Part shown: positions 44,994 through 53,574 of the stretch, in pieces | Layout: every line of letters starts with the position of its first letter | Position numbering within the stretch: the stretch's first letter is position 1 | Assembly (NCBI RefSeq): GCF_000235605.1 | Contig: NC_016584.1 | Span: forward strand, 1,724,001-1,788,000 | Direction: 5' to 3' | Origin: Desulfosporosinus orientis DSM 765 | Lineage (GTDB): Bacteria; Bacillota; Desulfitobacteriia; Desulfitobacteriales; Desulfitobacteriaceae | Length of the DNA: 64,000 nt | Position numbers and translations under genes: made by a program | Notes under the pieces: model-generated | Seen by the model: the letters and a program-made list of their open reading frames with translations, nothing else | Database searches by the model: none | Told to the model about the DNA's origin: nothing

Positions 44994-46220
44994 TTGGGTA
45001 AATTGCTGGAACATCACAGTAAGAAAATAATTGCCGATGCCGGGGTCTTGGTGCCGAGGAACTGTGTGGTTCGGAACCCGGAGGAAGCGGCTGAGAAAGC
45101 TCAGGAGATTGGTTGTCAAGTTGTTTTAAAGGCTTTGGTTCCCGTTGGTAAACGAGGAAAAGCCGGAGCCATAAAATTCGCAGCCAACCCTGTGGAGGCT
45201 GCAGCCCGCTGTCAAGAGCTGTTAGGGATGACGGTAAGTCATTTCCCAGTGGAAAAAGTATTAGTTGAGGAGAAACTCTCCATTGCGCAGGAGTGGTATC
45301 TGTCCATAACAATTGATAAAAAAGCTCAGGCTCCCGTGGTTATAGCCAGTTTGGAAGGCGGTGTGGATGTAGAAATATTGAGCAGGGAGCATCCTGAAAA
45401 AGTTATCACCCATCTTATTGATCCTGTTCTTGGCATGGCAGATTTTGAGGCTAAAGAAATTTGGGCGGAACTTGGTTTGAATGGCAAAGCTTTAACTCTT
45501 GCAACTCAGACTTTGATACGGTTAGTACGGGTGTTTCTGGAAAAGGATGCCTCAATTTTAGAAATCAATCCTTTAGTCTTAACGGAAAGTGGAGAGGTTG
45601 CTGCAGCAGCATCTGTGATGAGCATTGATGACAGTGCCATGTACCGGCACCCAGAATTAGCGGGTATGGTTCAGTTAGGCAGTGAACGGACCTGGCGCCC
45701 TCAAACTGTACTGGAAAAGCTGATGGTGGAGGTTAACGAGGCTGATCCCTACCGGGGGACAGCCCGCTATACGGAGATGGATGGCGGAGATATTGGTTTT
45801 TTATGCGGCGGGGGAGGAGGCAGCTTGCTGTCCTTTGATGCCTTAGTTTCCTTTGGAGGCAGGCCGGCCAATTATAGTGAAGTCGGAGGAAATCCACCGG
45901 AGCGAAAAGTTTACGGCATTACCAAAGGAATACTTTCGAAACCGGGGGTTAAGGGATTATTTGTTGCCCACAATATCACGAATAACACTCAAGTAGACGT
46001 GATGGCCAGGGGGGTAGTTCAAGCTTTAAAGGATTTAGGCATCGATCCCAATACCTTTCCTGTGATCGTAAGAGAAGCAGGAGTTAATGATGGGGCTGCC
46101 AAGGAAATCTTTACGGCTGCCGGGATTGAGTATTTTGGGGATGAGGCTAGTATAACTGAGGCTGCCGGGCGTATGGTGGAACGTATGAAGAGTCTGGCCG
46201 CTGCAGAAGGAGGAGAGTAA
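44994..46220 (+). CDS. SucC-like acyl-CoA synthetase beta subunit (atypical)
   Basis: A 408-residue ATP-grasp protein related to succinyl-CoA synthetase beta. It opens LLEHHSKKIIADAGVLVPRN and contains CQVVLKALVPVGKRGKAGAI, FLEKDASILEINPLVLTESG and a Gly-rich GDIGFLCGGGGGSLLSFDAL segment where SucC usually has the GAGLAMATMD-type stretch, then GGRPANYSEVGGNPPERKVY. It is longer and more divergent than housekeeping SucC. TTG start after AAGGAGGATG. Paired with the alpha subunit gene 3 bases downstream. It may activate an acid other than succinate, such as malate, methylsuccinate or itaconate-type compounds. Confidence 0.84.
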   Translation: MGKLLEHHSKKIIADAGVLVPRNCVVRNPEEAAEKAQEIGCQVVLKALVPVGKRGKAGAIKFAANPVEAAARCQELLGMTVSHFPVEKVLVEEKLSIAQEWYLSITIDKKAQAPVVIASLEGGVDVEILSREHPEKVITHLIDPVLGMADFEAKEIWAELGLNGKALTLATQTLIRLVRVFLEKDASILEINPLVLTESGEVAAAASVMSIDDSAMYRHPELAGMVQLGSERTWRPQTVLEKLMVEVNEADPYRGTARYTEMDGGDIGFLCGGGGGSLLSFDALVSFGGRPANYSEVGGNPPERKVYGITKGILSKPGVKGLFVAHNITNNTQVDVMARGVVQALKDLGIDPNTFPVIVREAGVNDGAAKEIFTAAGIEYFGDEASITEAAGRMVERMKSLAAAEGGE

Positions 46221-46223
46221 ATC

Positions 46224-47120
46224 GTGTCTATATTGCTTGACAAAGAATCCAGGATTGCCATCCAAGGAATAACGGGGCGAGAGGCAGCTATGGTCACTCG
46301 ACACAGTTTAGATTATGGAACGAGGATCTTAGCCGGGGTGACTCCAGGAAAAGAGGGACAGGATGTTCACGGAATTCCCGTCTATAATACCTTAAAAAAA
46401 GCTGTCCGAATCCACGATATCAATACAACCGTGGTTTATGTTCCCCCGGCCTTTGTCTATGATGCTGTACTGGAAGCCATATCATCAGGTATCAGACTGG
46501 TGATTATCGCTACGGAAAACGTTCCCCAACTGGATGCCATGAAATTTTTAGCCAGAGCCAGACAGGCGAATGTGCGGGTAATTGGTCCAAATTCTGTGGG
46601 AATGATCACCCCTAAGGATCGAGTTAAAGTTGGAGCTATCGGAGGAGACAATGTTGAACGGTGCTTTGTACCCGGGCGAATCGGGGTGATTTCCCGCAGC
46701 GGCGGAATGACGGCAGAAAGTTCCTGGATGGTAAAAAGGGCCGGTTTCGGAGTGAGTACCTCCATCAGTATTGGGGGGGATGCTCTGATTGGAACCTCGA
46801 TTAAAGATATATTGTTGCTGTTTCAGACAGACACTGAAACAGATGCGGTTGTCACCTTTTCTGAACCCGGTACCCATTTTGAAGAAGAAGCTGCTGAACT
46901 ACTAGCCGGCGGCGGATTTACTAAGCCTTTATTTTCCTTTATAGCCGGACGTTTTACGGAGAGTATGCCGGAAGGTACGGTCTTTGGTCATGCCGGGGCC
47001 ATGATTTCCGGAGGGGCAGGCAAACCCTCTCAAAAGATGGAGAAACTGCGTTTAGCGGGGGCCCATGTCCTGGATCGTTTTGATGATTTAACAATATTAA
47101 TGAAGAACATCTTGGGATGA
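46224..47120 (+). CDS. SucD-like acyl-CoA synthetase alpha subunit
   Basis: A 298-residue CoA-binding and ligase subunit. It has RIAIQGITGREAAMVTRHSL, YGTRILAGVTPGKEGQDVHG, NSVGMITPKDRVKVGAIGGD, GRIGVISRSGGMTAE and the phosphohistidine loop GTVFGHAGAMISGGAG near residue 250. GTG start. It forms the heterodimeric ADP/GDP-forming ligase with the preceding gene and is the last gene of the sigma-54 operon. The hairpin after it lacks a T-run on this strand. Confidence 0.88.
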   Translation: MSILLDKESRIAIQGITGREAAMVTRHSLDYGTRILAGVTPGKEGQDVHGIPVYNTLKKAVRIHDINTTVVYVPPAFVYDAVLEAISSGIRLVIIATENVPQLDAMKFLARARQANVRVIGPNSVGMITPKDRVKVGAIGGDNVERCFVPGRIGVISRSGGMTAESSWMVKRAGFGVSTSISIGGDALIGTSIKDILLLFQTDTETDAVVTFSEPGTHFEEEAAELLAGGGFTKPLFSFIAGRFTESMPEGTVFGHAGAMISGGAGKPSQKMEKLRLAGAHVLDRFDDLTILMKNILG

Positions 47121-47127
47121 CCCACAT

Positions 47128-47162
47128 AAAAAAGCAGCAATAAACTTTAAGTTTATTGCTGC
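47128..47162 (-). terminator. Terminator of glnN (minus strand)
   Basis: GCAGCAATAAACTT folds on AAGTTTATTGCTGC (47134-47162). Read on the minus strand it ends in TTTTTTATG, giving a good intrinsic terminator for the convergent glutamine synthetase gene. It may also slow transcription from the suc genes. Confidence 0.88.
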
Positions 47163-47207
47163 CCAAAAGAAGGACTTTCAAGGGAATAAGATGATTTAAA
47201 ACTGAGA

Positions 47208-49301
47208 TTAGAGCATGAACAACATTTCGGCATAAGTTGGCAGTGGCCATAACTCCGCGTCAATGAAGGACTCAAGCTTATCTCCGTCAGCTCTGAGAGT
47301 GCCCATAGCTTTGAAGACAACATCTCGGTAATAAACACTGTGAGCGTAGGAGTCATCGCCATGATCAGCAGCTTCTTGGACTGCATTTTCAAGGACAGTC
47401 AGGTTAGCTTTGAAAGAAGCTAAGGTTGCTCCTAAATCGATCAGGAGATTTTCTTGGACAGAAACGTCCACTGCACTGGAAGCTGTTTTAATGGCATTGA
47501 TTGAATTAGCTAATTGAGTAGAATACTTGATTGCAGCGGGAATAATTTTATGCTTAGCCATATCGATCATGGTCAGAGCTTCGATATTGATTTGTTTGGA
47601 GTATTGCTCCATGTTGATTTCATAGCGGGATTCCAGCTCTGTTTTATTTAATACTTGATGTTTTTCATAAAGTTGGACCGTGGATTCACGCATAAGAACC
47701 AGAGAGGCATCAACAGTGGAGGTAATATTGGGAAGGCCGCGTTTAGCAGCTTCTTCTACCCATTCGTCGGAATAGCCGTTACCGTCAAAGAGGATGCGGC
47801 TATGATTCGTAGCAGTTTCTTTCAGGAGAGCACGAAGTTCTTTATCAAAATCAGAAGCTTGCTCAAGGCGATCCGCAAATTGGGAGAATACTTCAGCAAA
47901 TATGGTATTGAGTACTACGTTAGGACCGGAAATGGATTGAGCCGAGGACACCATTCTGAATTCGAACTTATTACCGGTGAAGGCGAAGGGTGAGGTACGA
48001 TTCCGGTCGGTGGAGTCTTTAGCAAGGGCAGGCAGAGTAATGACGCCGCTTGCTAACTCGCCGCCTTGAAGGGAGCGAGTAACCCCACCATTTTGCAGCT
48101 GCTTGAAAATATCCGAGAGTTGGTCGCCTAAGAAAATGGAGATAATGGCCGGAGGGGCTTCATTAGCACCAAGACGGTGGTCATTTCCCGGGGTAGCTGC
48201 AGAGAGACGGAGTAATTCGGCATAATCATCGACGGCTTTAATAATACCACACAAGAATGTCAGGAATTGAACATTTTCGTGTGGAGTATTACCAGGGTCT
48301 AAGAGATTAAGGCCATCGTTGGTTGACATTGACCAGTTGTTATGCTTTCCTGAACCGTTAACACCGGCGAAAGGTTTTTCATGAAGCAAGCAAACCATAT
48401 CATGGCGCAAAGCGACCTTTTTCAGTGTGTCCATGGTCAATTGATTGTGGTCAGTGGAAATGTTGGTTGTTGCAAAAATTGGGGCTATTTCAAATTGTCC
48501 GGGTGCTACTTCATTATGCTGAGTCTTGGCCAGAACTCCAAGCTTCCATAATTCAACATTAACATCATGCATAAAGGCGGCAACCCGGGTTTTTATGCTT
48601 CCAAAATAATGGTCTTCTAATTCTTGACCTTTAGCGGACATGGCACCAAAAAGAGTGCGGCCGGTGAGCATAAGGTCCATGCGTTGATCAAAGAACTTTT
48701 TGTCAACGAGGAAATACTCTTGCTCAGCACCAACAGTACTGGTGACACTGGTGGATGTGGTATTGCCAAAGAGTCTTAAAATACGCAGTGCTTGTTTAGA
48801 AAGGGCTTGCATAGAACGCAGTAACGGAGTTTTCTTGTCTAAGGCTTCTCCTGTATAGGAGCAAAAAGCTGTAGGAATACATAAGGTCAAAACACCGCCG
48901 TCTTCTTTAAGAAAAGCAGGGGAAGTGCAGTCCCAGGCTGTGTAGCCTCTGGCTTCAAAGGTTGCACGAATTCCGCCGCTGGGGAAGGAAGAAGCATCAG
49001 GCTCGCCTTTAATTAACTCTTTGCCGGAAAATTCCATAATAACACGGCCATCACTGGTTGGAGAGATAAATGAATCATGTTTTTCCGCAGTGATGCCGGT
49101 GAGAGGCTGAAACCAATGGGTATAGTGAGTAGCTCCTTTTTCAATTGCCCAATCTTTGATACTATTGGCGACAACTTCTGCTACATCGGGGTCAAGAGGT
49201 AGGCTGTCTCTGATAGTTTTAGTTAAGGATTTGTAAGTAGCCTTAGGCAGACGCTCCTTCATTACTGCGTCATTAAAGACGTTTTCTCCAAAAATGTCCA
49301 T
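47208..49301 (-). CDS. glnN: Glutamine synthetase type III
   Basis: A 697-residue GSIII, the large dodecameric form. Its N-terminus is [20 protein letters not shown]. Catalytic and nucleotide-site motifs include [60 protein letters not shown] and [20 protein letters not shown]. It condenses ammonia and glutamate to glutamine, supplying gltBD. Length is within the usual 690-730 range. It is transcribed toward the suc operon. Its leader contains a terminator-like hairpin (49352-49397), which suggests control by attenuation. Confidence 0.96.
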   Translation of the reverse strand: MDIFGENVFNDAVMKERLPKATYKSLTKTIRDSLPLDPDVAEVVANSIKDWAIEKGATHYTHWFQPLTGITAEKHDSFISPTSDGRVIMEFSGKELIKGEPDASSFPSGGIRATFEARGYTAWDCTSPAFLKEDGGVLTLCIPTAFCSYTGEALDKKTPLLRSMQALSKQALRILRLFGNTTSTSVTSTVGAEQEYFLVDKKFFDQRMDLMLTGRTLFGAMSAKGQELEDHYFGSIKTRVAAFMHDVNVELWKLGVLAKTQHNEVAPGQFEIAPIFATTNISTDHNQLTMDTLKKVALRHDMVCLLHEKPFAGVNGSGKHNNWSMSTNDGLNLLDPGNTPHENVQFLTFLCGIIKAVDDYAELLRLSAATPGNDHRLGANEAPPAIISIFLGDQLSDIFKQLQNGGVTRSLQGGELASGVITLPALAKDSTDRNRTSPFAFTGNKFEFRMVSSAQSISGPNVVLNTIFAEVFSQFADRLEQASDFDKELRALLKETATNHSRILFDGNGYSDEWVEEAAKRGLPNITSTVDASLVLMRESTVQLYEKHQVLNKTELESRYEINMEQYSKQINIEALTMIDMAKHKIIPAAIKYSTQLANSINAIKTASSAVDVSVQENLLIDLGATLASFKANLTVLENAVQEAADHGDDSYAHSVYYRDVVFKAMGTLRADGDKLESFIDAELWPLPTYAEMLFML

Positions 49302-49351
49302 TGATGTTTGCCCCTTTCTTCATTAAAAGCTGTTGGTTTTTGAAAAAAAAC

Positions 49352-49397
49352 AAAAAAACGCTCCCTTAAAGATTAGTTCTTTAATCTTCAATGAGCG
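49352..49397 (-). promoter_or_regulatory. Attenuator-like hairpin in the glnN leader
   Basis: On the minus strand CGCTC and GAGCG enclose an inner stem AGATTA/TAATCT with a hexaloop, followed directly by TTTTTTTG, about 50 bases before the start codon. This has the form of an intrinsic terminator inside the leader. Confidence 0.6.
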
Positions 49398-49576
49398 CCA
49401 TTGCTCTAATTTGAATCTGGTATAAACTTAACATTTTCTTGATCACTTGACAAGAGAAAAATGTCTATGTATACAGTATAAAATTTGAAGATATTTGTGG
49501 TTATTTATTAGAAGGGATTTTAATAAGATTAACGAATTAAAAGTATATTCAGACATTTTGTTTAGGGGGATAGTTC

Positions 49577-51169
49577 ATGAAGATACCCCATCTGAAATTG
49601 GGAACCCAAATTGCTATCCTCTCCTTTATTTTAGTGTTGCTATCTGTTCTTATTGCCGGGGTTGTTATTGTCAATCGTATTTCAGGCAAGATGGAACAAG
49701 AAATTGGCTCACGAGCAATGGCGATTGCTCGTACTGTGGCACAGCTGCAAGAGGTTCAAGAAAATTTAAGTAAGGAAGAAGGTTCAAAAAAAATTCAGCC
49801 GCTGGCAGAGCGAATTCGTATTGCTACAGGTGTAGAATATATTGTCATCTTTAATATGGAGAGAATTCGTTATTCACACCCCTATCTGGACCGGGTCGGA
49901 ACAGTTTTTAATGATGGGGATGAGGGACCGGCCCTGCAAAGAAAAGAATATCTTTCCCAAGCGGTAGGAGTCTTAGGGCCGTCTATTCGGGCCTTTGTGC
50001 CGGTTCTGACGGATGAAGGCACTCGTCAAGTCGGCGTGGTTGCCGTCGGAATTCTTGTTCCTACCATTCGGGATATTATCAGTACCTTGAGAATACAACT
50101 TTATTCTTCTTTATTAGTTGGTTTAGCTCTGGGAGTGGCCGGGTCCTTTTATTTAGCCAGAAATATTAAGAAAAACATGTTTTCCCTGGAACCTGAAGAG
50201 ATTGCCCGAATGTTAGAAGAACGGGTAGCTATCTTTCAAGCCATGGATGAAGGAGTAGTGGCCCTGGATATTAATCAGCGGATTACCGTCATTAATGAAA
50301 AAGCTTGCCGTATCGCTGGAATCACGAAGACTGTTCTGGGTGCTCCTTTATACGATCTTGAAGAATTCAAGGTTTTTGCCGAATTACAAAAGGGGAGAGA
50401 TCCTGCGGAAACAACGGAACTTCGCTTAGGCCAAACTTGGGTACTTATCAATTTTATGCCTGTTAAGGTAAAGGAACAAGTCGTGGGACAAGTGATAACT
50501 ATTAAGGATAAGACGGAAGTTCGTAAAATGGCTGAGGAATTAACAGGTGTAAAAACATTTATTGAAGCTTTAAGAGTTCAAAATCATGAGTCATTAAATA
50601 AATTGCACACTATCGCCGGGCTGATTCAGTTAAATAAGGTCCAGGATGCCATGGAATATGTCTATAAAGTAACGGAGGAGCAGCAGGAAGTTACTAAGTT
50701 TCTCAGTAAAAAGATTAGGCATCCCAGTGTGGCAGGATTGATGTTGGGAAAATATAACCGTGGCAAAGAACTTAAAGTAGAAGTCATTTTTGATGAAGAT
50801 TCAAGTCTGGGAGATCTTCCGGAGAGCCTGGACAGCAACACTCTTACAATTATCTTGGGAAATTTGCTGGAAAATGCCATGGAAGCGGTTGTGGGCAAAG
50901 AGCTATGTGAGGTGCATTGCCGGATCAAACAAGAAGAAACAGAGCTGGTGATCAGTATCGAGGATACTGGGGCAGGAATTGCTCCTGATGACGAAGCTAA
51001 AGTATTTCAGTGGGGATTTTCTACAAAAGGGACTGAGAATCGAGGGATTGGTCTGCCTTTAGTTAAACAAACAGTGGAAAGGCTGGGTGGAACGATTGAT
51101 TTGGAATCCGGAAAGTGGGGGACTCGCTTTGGAGTCAGAATTCCCCTAAGTCAAGTACACAATGTCTGA
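49577..51169 (+). CDS. CitA/DcuS-type sensor histidine kinase
   Basis: A 530-residue membrane kinase. TM1 is about 12-33. The extracytoplasmic PAS-like sensor spans about 34-175 with the family pattern YIVIFNMERIRYSHPYLDRV and GVLGPSIRAFVPVLTDEGTR. TM2 is about 178-197. A cytoplasmic PAS domain (IFQAMDEGVVALDINQRITV) is followed by the phospho-acceptor motif ALRVQNHESLNKLHTIAGLI (His near 340) and an HATPase domain (NLLENAMEAV, IEDTGAGI, GIGLPLVKQTVERLGGTI). Such kinases sense citrate or C4-dicarboxylates. AGGGGGA precedes the ATG. It pairs with the next gene and sits by a TRAP dicarboxylate transporter. Confidence 0.92.
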   Translation: MKIPHLKLGTQIAILSFILVLLSVLIAGVVIVNRISGKMEQEIGSRAMAIARTVAQLQEVQENLSKEEGSKKIQPLAERIRIATGVEYIVIFNMERIRYSHPYLDRVGTVFNDGDEGPALQRKEYLSQAVGVLGPSIRAFVPVLTDEGTRQVGVVAVGILVPTIRDIISTLRIQLYSSLLVGLALGVAGSFYLARNIKKNMFSLEPEEIARMLEERVAIFQAMDEGVVALDINQRITVINEKACRIAGITKTVLGAPLYDLEEFKVFAELQKGRDPAETTELRLGQTWVLINFMPVKVKEQVVGQVITIKDKTEVRKMAEELTGVKTFIEALRVQNHESLNKLHTIAGLIQLNKVQDAMEYVYKVTEEQQEVTKFLSKKIRHPSVAGLMLGKYNRGKELKVEVIFDEDSSLGDLPESLDSNTLTIILGNLLENAMEAVVGKELCEVHCRIKQEETELVISIEDTGAGIAPDDEAKVFQWGFSTKGTENRGIGLPLVKQTVERLGGTIDLESGKWGTRFGVRIPLSQVHNV

Positions 51170-51201
51170 GAATTTCAGCAAAGCAGCGGAAGGAGAGTGA
51201 G

Positions 51202-51900
51202 ATGATGAATCCAATTGACTTAGTCCTGGTGGAGGATGATCCCATGGTAATGGAAGTCAATGCAGGATTTATTAAGAAAATAGGTGGCTTTAAAATTTGT
51301 GGCATAGCAAAGACAGGGAAAAAGGCGCTGGAAATTATTCGAGAGCTCAGGCCGCGTTTAGTAATTTTAGATATCTACTTGCCGGATTTAAGCGGCATTC
51401 AGATTTTACAAGAAATTCGAAAACTAGGAATACCAACGGATATCATTTTGATCACAGCAGCCCAGGATGTGGAGACCGTTCAAGCGGGCCTGCGTTTTGG
51501 CGTGGTGGATTATATTATTAAACCCTTTAAATTTGAACGAATCAGTTCAGCCTTAAATCATTATTTAACCTATGCTGAGCAATTTAAAAATCGCGGGGAA
51601 TTAAATCAAGAGGATTTAGATCGTTTGGTAAAAATTCTCCCTGTCACTGAAAACCAAAAGAGCAGGGAGCGAGAAGAATTGCCTAAAGGATTGAGAGAAA
51701 TCACCCTTCAACAGGTCTATAATTTTCTCAAAGCAAGCAAAATTGGGCTTTCTGCAGAAGAAGTAGCGATAGGAGCCGGCTTGGCAAGAGTCACTGCCCG
51801 CCGTTATTTAGAATACCTGGAAAAGATAAATAGGGTTACCCTGGAAACTCAATATGGATCCGTGGGCAGACCCATCAATAAATATAAGGCATTGCTGTAA
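51202..51900 (+). CDS. CitB/DcuR-type response regulator
   Basis: A 232-residue regulator. The receiver domain has the acidic pair in LVLVEDDPMVMEVN, the phosphorylated Asp in RLVILDIYLPDLSGIQIL, and the conserved Lys in DYIIKPFKFERISSAL. A C-terminal helix-turn-helix follows (GLSAEEVAIGAGLARVTARR YLEYLEKINRV, split here for length). AAGGAGAG precedes ATG 51202. It lies 32 bases after the kinase and is closed by a strong terminator. Likely target: the TRAP or permease genes downstream. Confidence 0.92.
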   Translation: MMNPIDLVLVEDDPMVMEVNAGFIKKIGGFKICGIAKTGKKALEIIRELRPRLVILDIYLPDLSGIQILQEIRKLGIPTDIILITAAQDVETVQAGLRFGVVDYIIKPFKFERISSALNHYLTYAEQFKNRGELNQEDLDRLVKILPVTENQKSREREELPKGLREITLQQVYNFLKASKIGLSAEEVAIGAGLARVTARRYLEYLEKINRVTLETQYGSVGRPINKYKALL

Positions 51901-51943
51901 AGAGAGTGGCAATAGTAAGTTTAAAGCTCCTAAAGTGAAAAGG

Positions 51944-51987
51944 TGCCTGGAAACAGTTTTTAGAAGCTGTTTCCAGGCATCTTTTTA
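51944..51987 (+). terminator. Terminator of the two-component operon
   Basis: A perfect 13-bp stem TGCCTGGAAACAG/CTGTTTCCAGGCA followed by TCTTTTT. Confidence 0.92.
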
Positions 51988-52052
51988 TCTGATGGTGCTG
52001 CGATAGCTACCCTGAAAAATTTATTCCTTAAAAAATGGATGCCCCTAAAATC

Positions 52053-52277
52053 ATTCTGAAGAATCCATAGACCCGAAAGTCAGGGCAGCTTCGTCCACAG
52101 GAGAGAACCCATTGCATGGAGAGGCGGTAAAAGCCCACAAAGCGGCTGCGGGGAATGCGGAGCCTGGTTCACTCCAGGTACTACCCAGAGGTTTGGCGTA
52201 GCTCCCGCAGCCGCGAGGGGACGAGCTCGGAATGCTGCGGTGAGCGGATGTGGCGAAGCTGCCCGACCCGGGAGCAC
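52053..52277 (+). repeat. Dispersed structured element, copy B (compact)
   Basis: The compact copy of the element found inverted at 11514-11878. Terminal stem: GGGCAGCTTCG at 52083-52093 pairs with CGAAGCTGCCC at 52254-52264. Inner stem: GCGGCTGCGGG at 52142-52152 pairs with CCCGCAGCCGC at 52204-52214. A five-T run follows at 52282-52286. It lies in the 558-base gap between the response regulator and dctP, and no protein is apparent. It could be a small RNA gene, a leader, or a MITE-like repeat. Confidence 0.85.
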
Positions 52278-52458
52278 TCTGTTTTTCGTCATCTGCTGGT
52301 GCTGTGTATGCTATATGAGGCTAGTATCTAGCGGCCGCCTGCGGATTTTCAATTCGACCAATAAGACCAAAAACATCAAAAGGACCAAAATATAGAGAAT
52401 AATCAGAAAATATATTAAAATTAAAATATTCAAATATAAAATTAAAGGGGTTCACTAA

Positions 52459-53493
52459 ATGGCTTGGAAGCGCTGGAGTTTCATAATCTTATTTCTGTTG
52501 CTTGGCTTACCGGGTTGTGAAAGTAGAGTGATTGACGGACAGCAAGTAAATAGGAAGGAAAAAATCATTATCAGGTTCTCCCATGTGGTCGCTGAAAATA
52601 CACCCAAAGGACTAGCAGCCATACGTTTTGCCCGTCTCATCTCGGAACGGTCCGGCGGTACCATTGAAATCCAGGTTTTTCCTGACTCTCAGCTATTTAA
52701 GGATGGTGAAGAATTCGAAGCTTTAAGTCGGGGAGATGTAGAAATGATTGCACCAGCCACATCAAAAATATCCCAATTGTTACCTGAATGGCAAATCTGG
52801 GACTTACCCTACCTGTTTAGCAATTTGGAAAGTGTTCATCAAGTCATGGATGGACCGGTGGGACGATCCTTACTGAAACAGTTAGAGGAAAAGAATATGG
52901 TGGGGCTGGCCATGTGGGATAACGGTTTTAAAAATTTGACAAACAACATTCATCCAATTCTAAGCCCTGTTGATTTTAACGGATTAAGTTTTCGAGTTAT
53001 GTCCCCGGGTATATTGGAGGATCAGTTTACCTATTTTGGGGCGGATACGGTACTTCTCCCCTTTAATGATGTCTATAAGGCTTTGCAGGATGGAACAGTC
53101 CAAGGACAGGAAAATACAATTTCCAATATTTATACCAAAAGATTTTCTCAAGTACAAAAGTATTTAACCTTAAGCCAGCATGGATTTTTGGGCTATGCAG
53201 TGGTTATGAATAAAACTTTTTGGGATCAATTGCCTGGCTCGGCTCGTGAGCTAATCGAAAAAACCATGGCGGAAGTAACACTTTGGGAGAGAGAAACTGC
53301 TGAGAGGTTAAACGAAGTGCAATTGGAAGAGATTGAAAAAAACAATCTCGTGACAATACACACATTAACAAATCAGGAAAAGACACAGTGGAAAAAAGAC
53401 TTCTCTTCGGTTTATGACAAATTTGAAGAGAATAATGATTCTAAGCTTCTAGAGGAAGCGCAGAAATGGAGTGAGCCTAAGGAAAACAATTAA
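52459..53493 (+). CDS. dctP: TRAP transporter substrate-binding lipoprotein DctP (first)
   Basis: A 344-residue periplasmic-type binding protein. It has a lipoprotein signal with lipobox LPGC (Cys near residue 20), then IIIRFSHVVAENTPKGLAAI, typical of DctP, with the carboxylate-binding region FNGLSFRVMSPGILEDQFTY, GADTVLLPFNDVYKALQDGT and VQGQENTISNIYTKRFSQVQ. The conserved Arg (SFRVM) that binds the carboxylate is present. It is 81 bases before a second, similar binding protein. A weak AAAGGGG precedes ATG. Confidence 0.9.
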   Translation: MAWKRWSFIILFLLLGLPGCESRVIDGQQVNRKEKIIIRFSHVVAENTPKGLAAIRFARLISERSGGTIEIQVFPDSQLFKDGEEFEALSRGDVEMIAPATSKISQLLPEWQIWDLPYLFSNLESVHQVMDGPVGRSLLKQLEEKNMVGLAMWDNGFKNLTNNIHPILSPVDFNGLSFRVMSPGILEDQFTYFGADTVLLPFNDVYKALQDGTVQGQENTISNIYTKRFSQVQKYLTLSQHGFLGYAVVMNKTFWDQLPGSARELIEKTMAEVTLWERETAERLNEVQLEEIEKNNLVTIHTLTNQEKTQWKKDFSSVYDKFEENNDSKLLEEAQKWSEPKENN

Positions 53494-53574
53494 GTTAATT
53501 ATGATTTGGAGGTGAGGCTAGGTCAATACTTAAGAGAGGTTAGGTCAAGTGAAAAAAATGTGAGGGGGAGAAAA

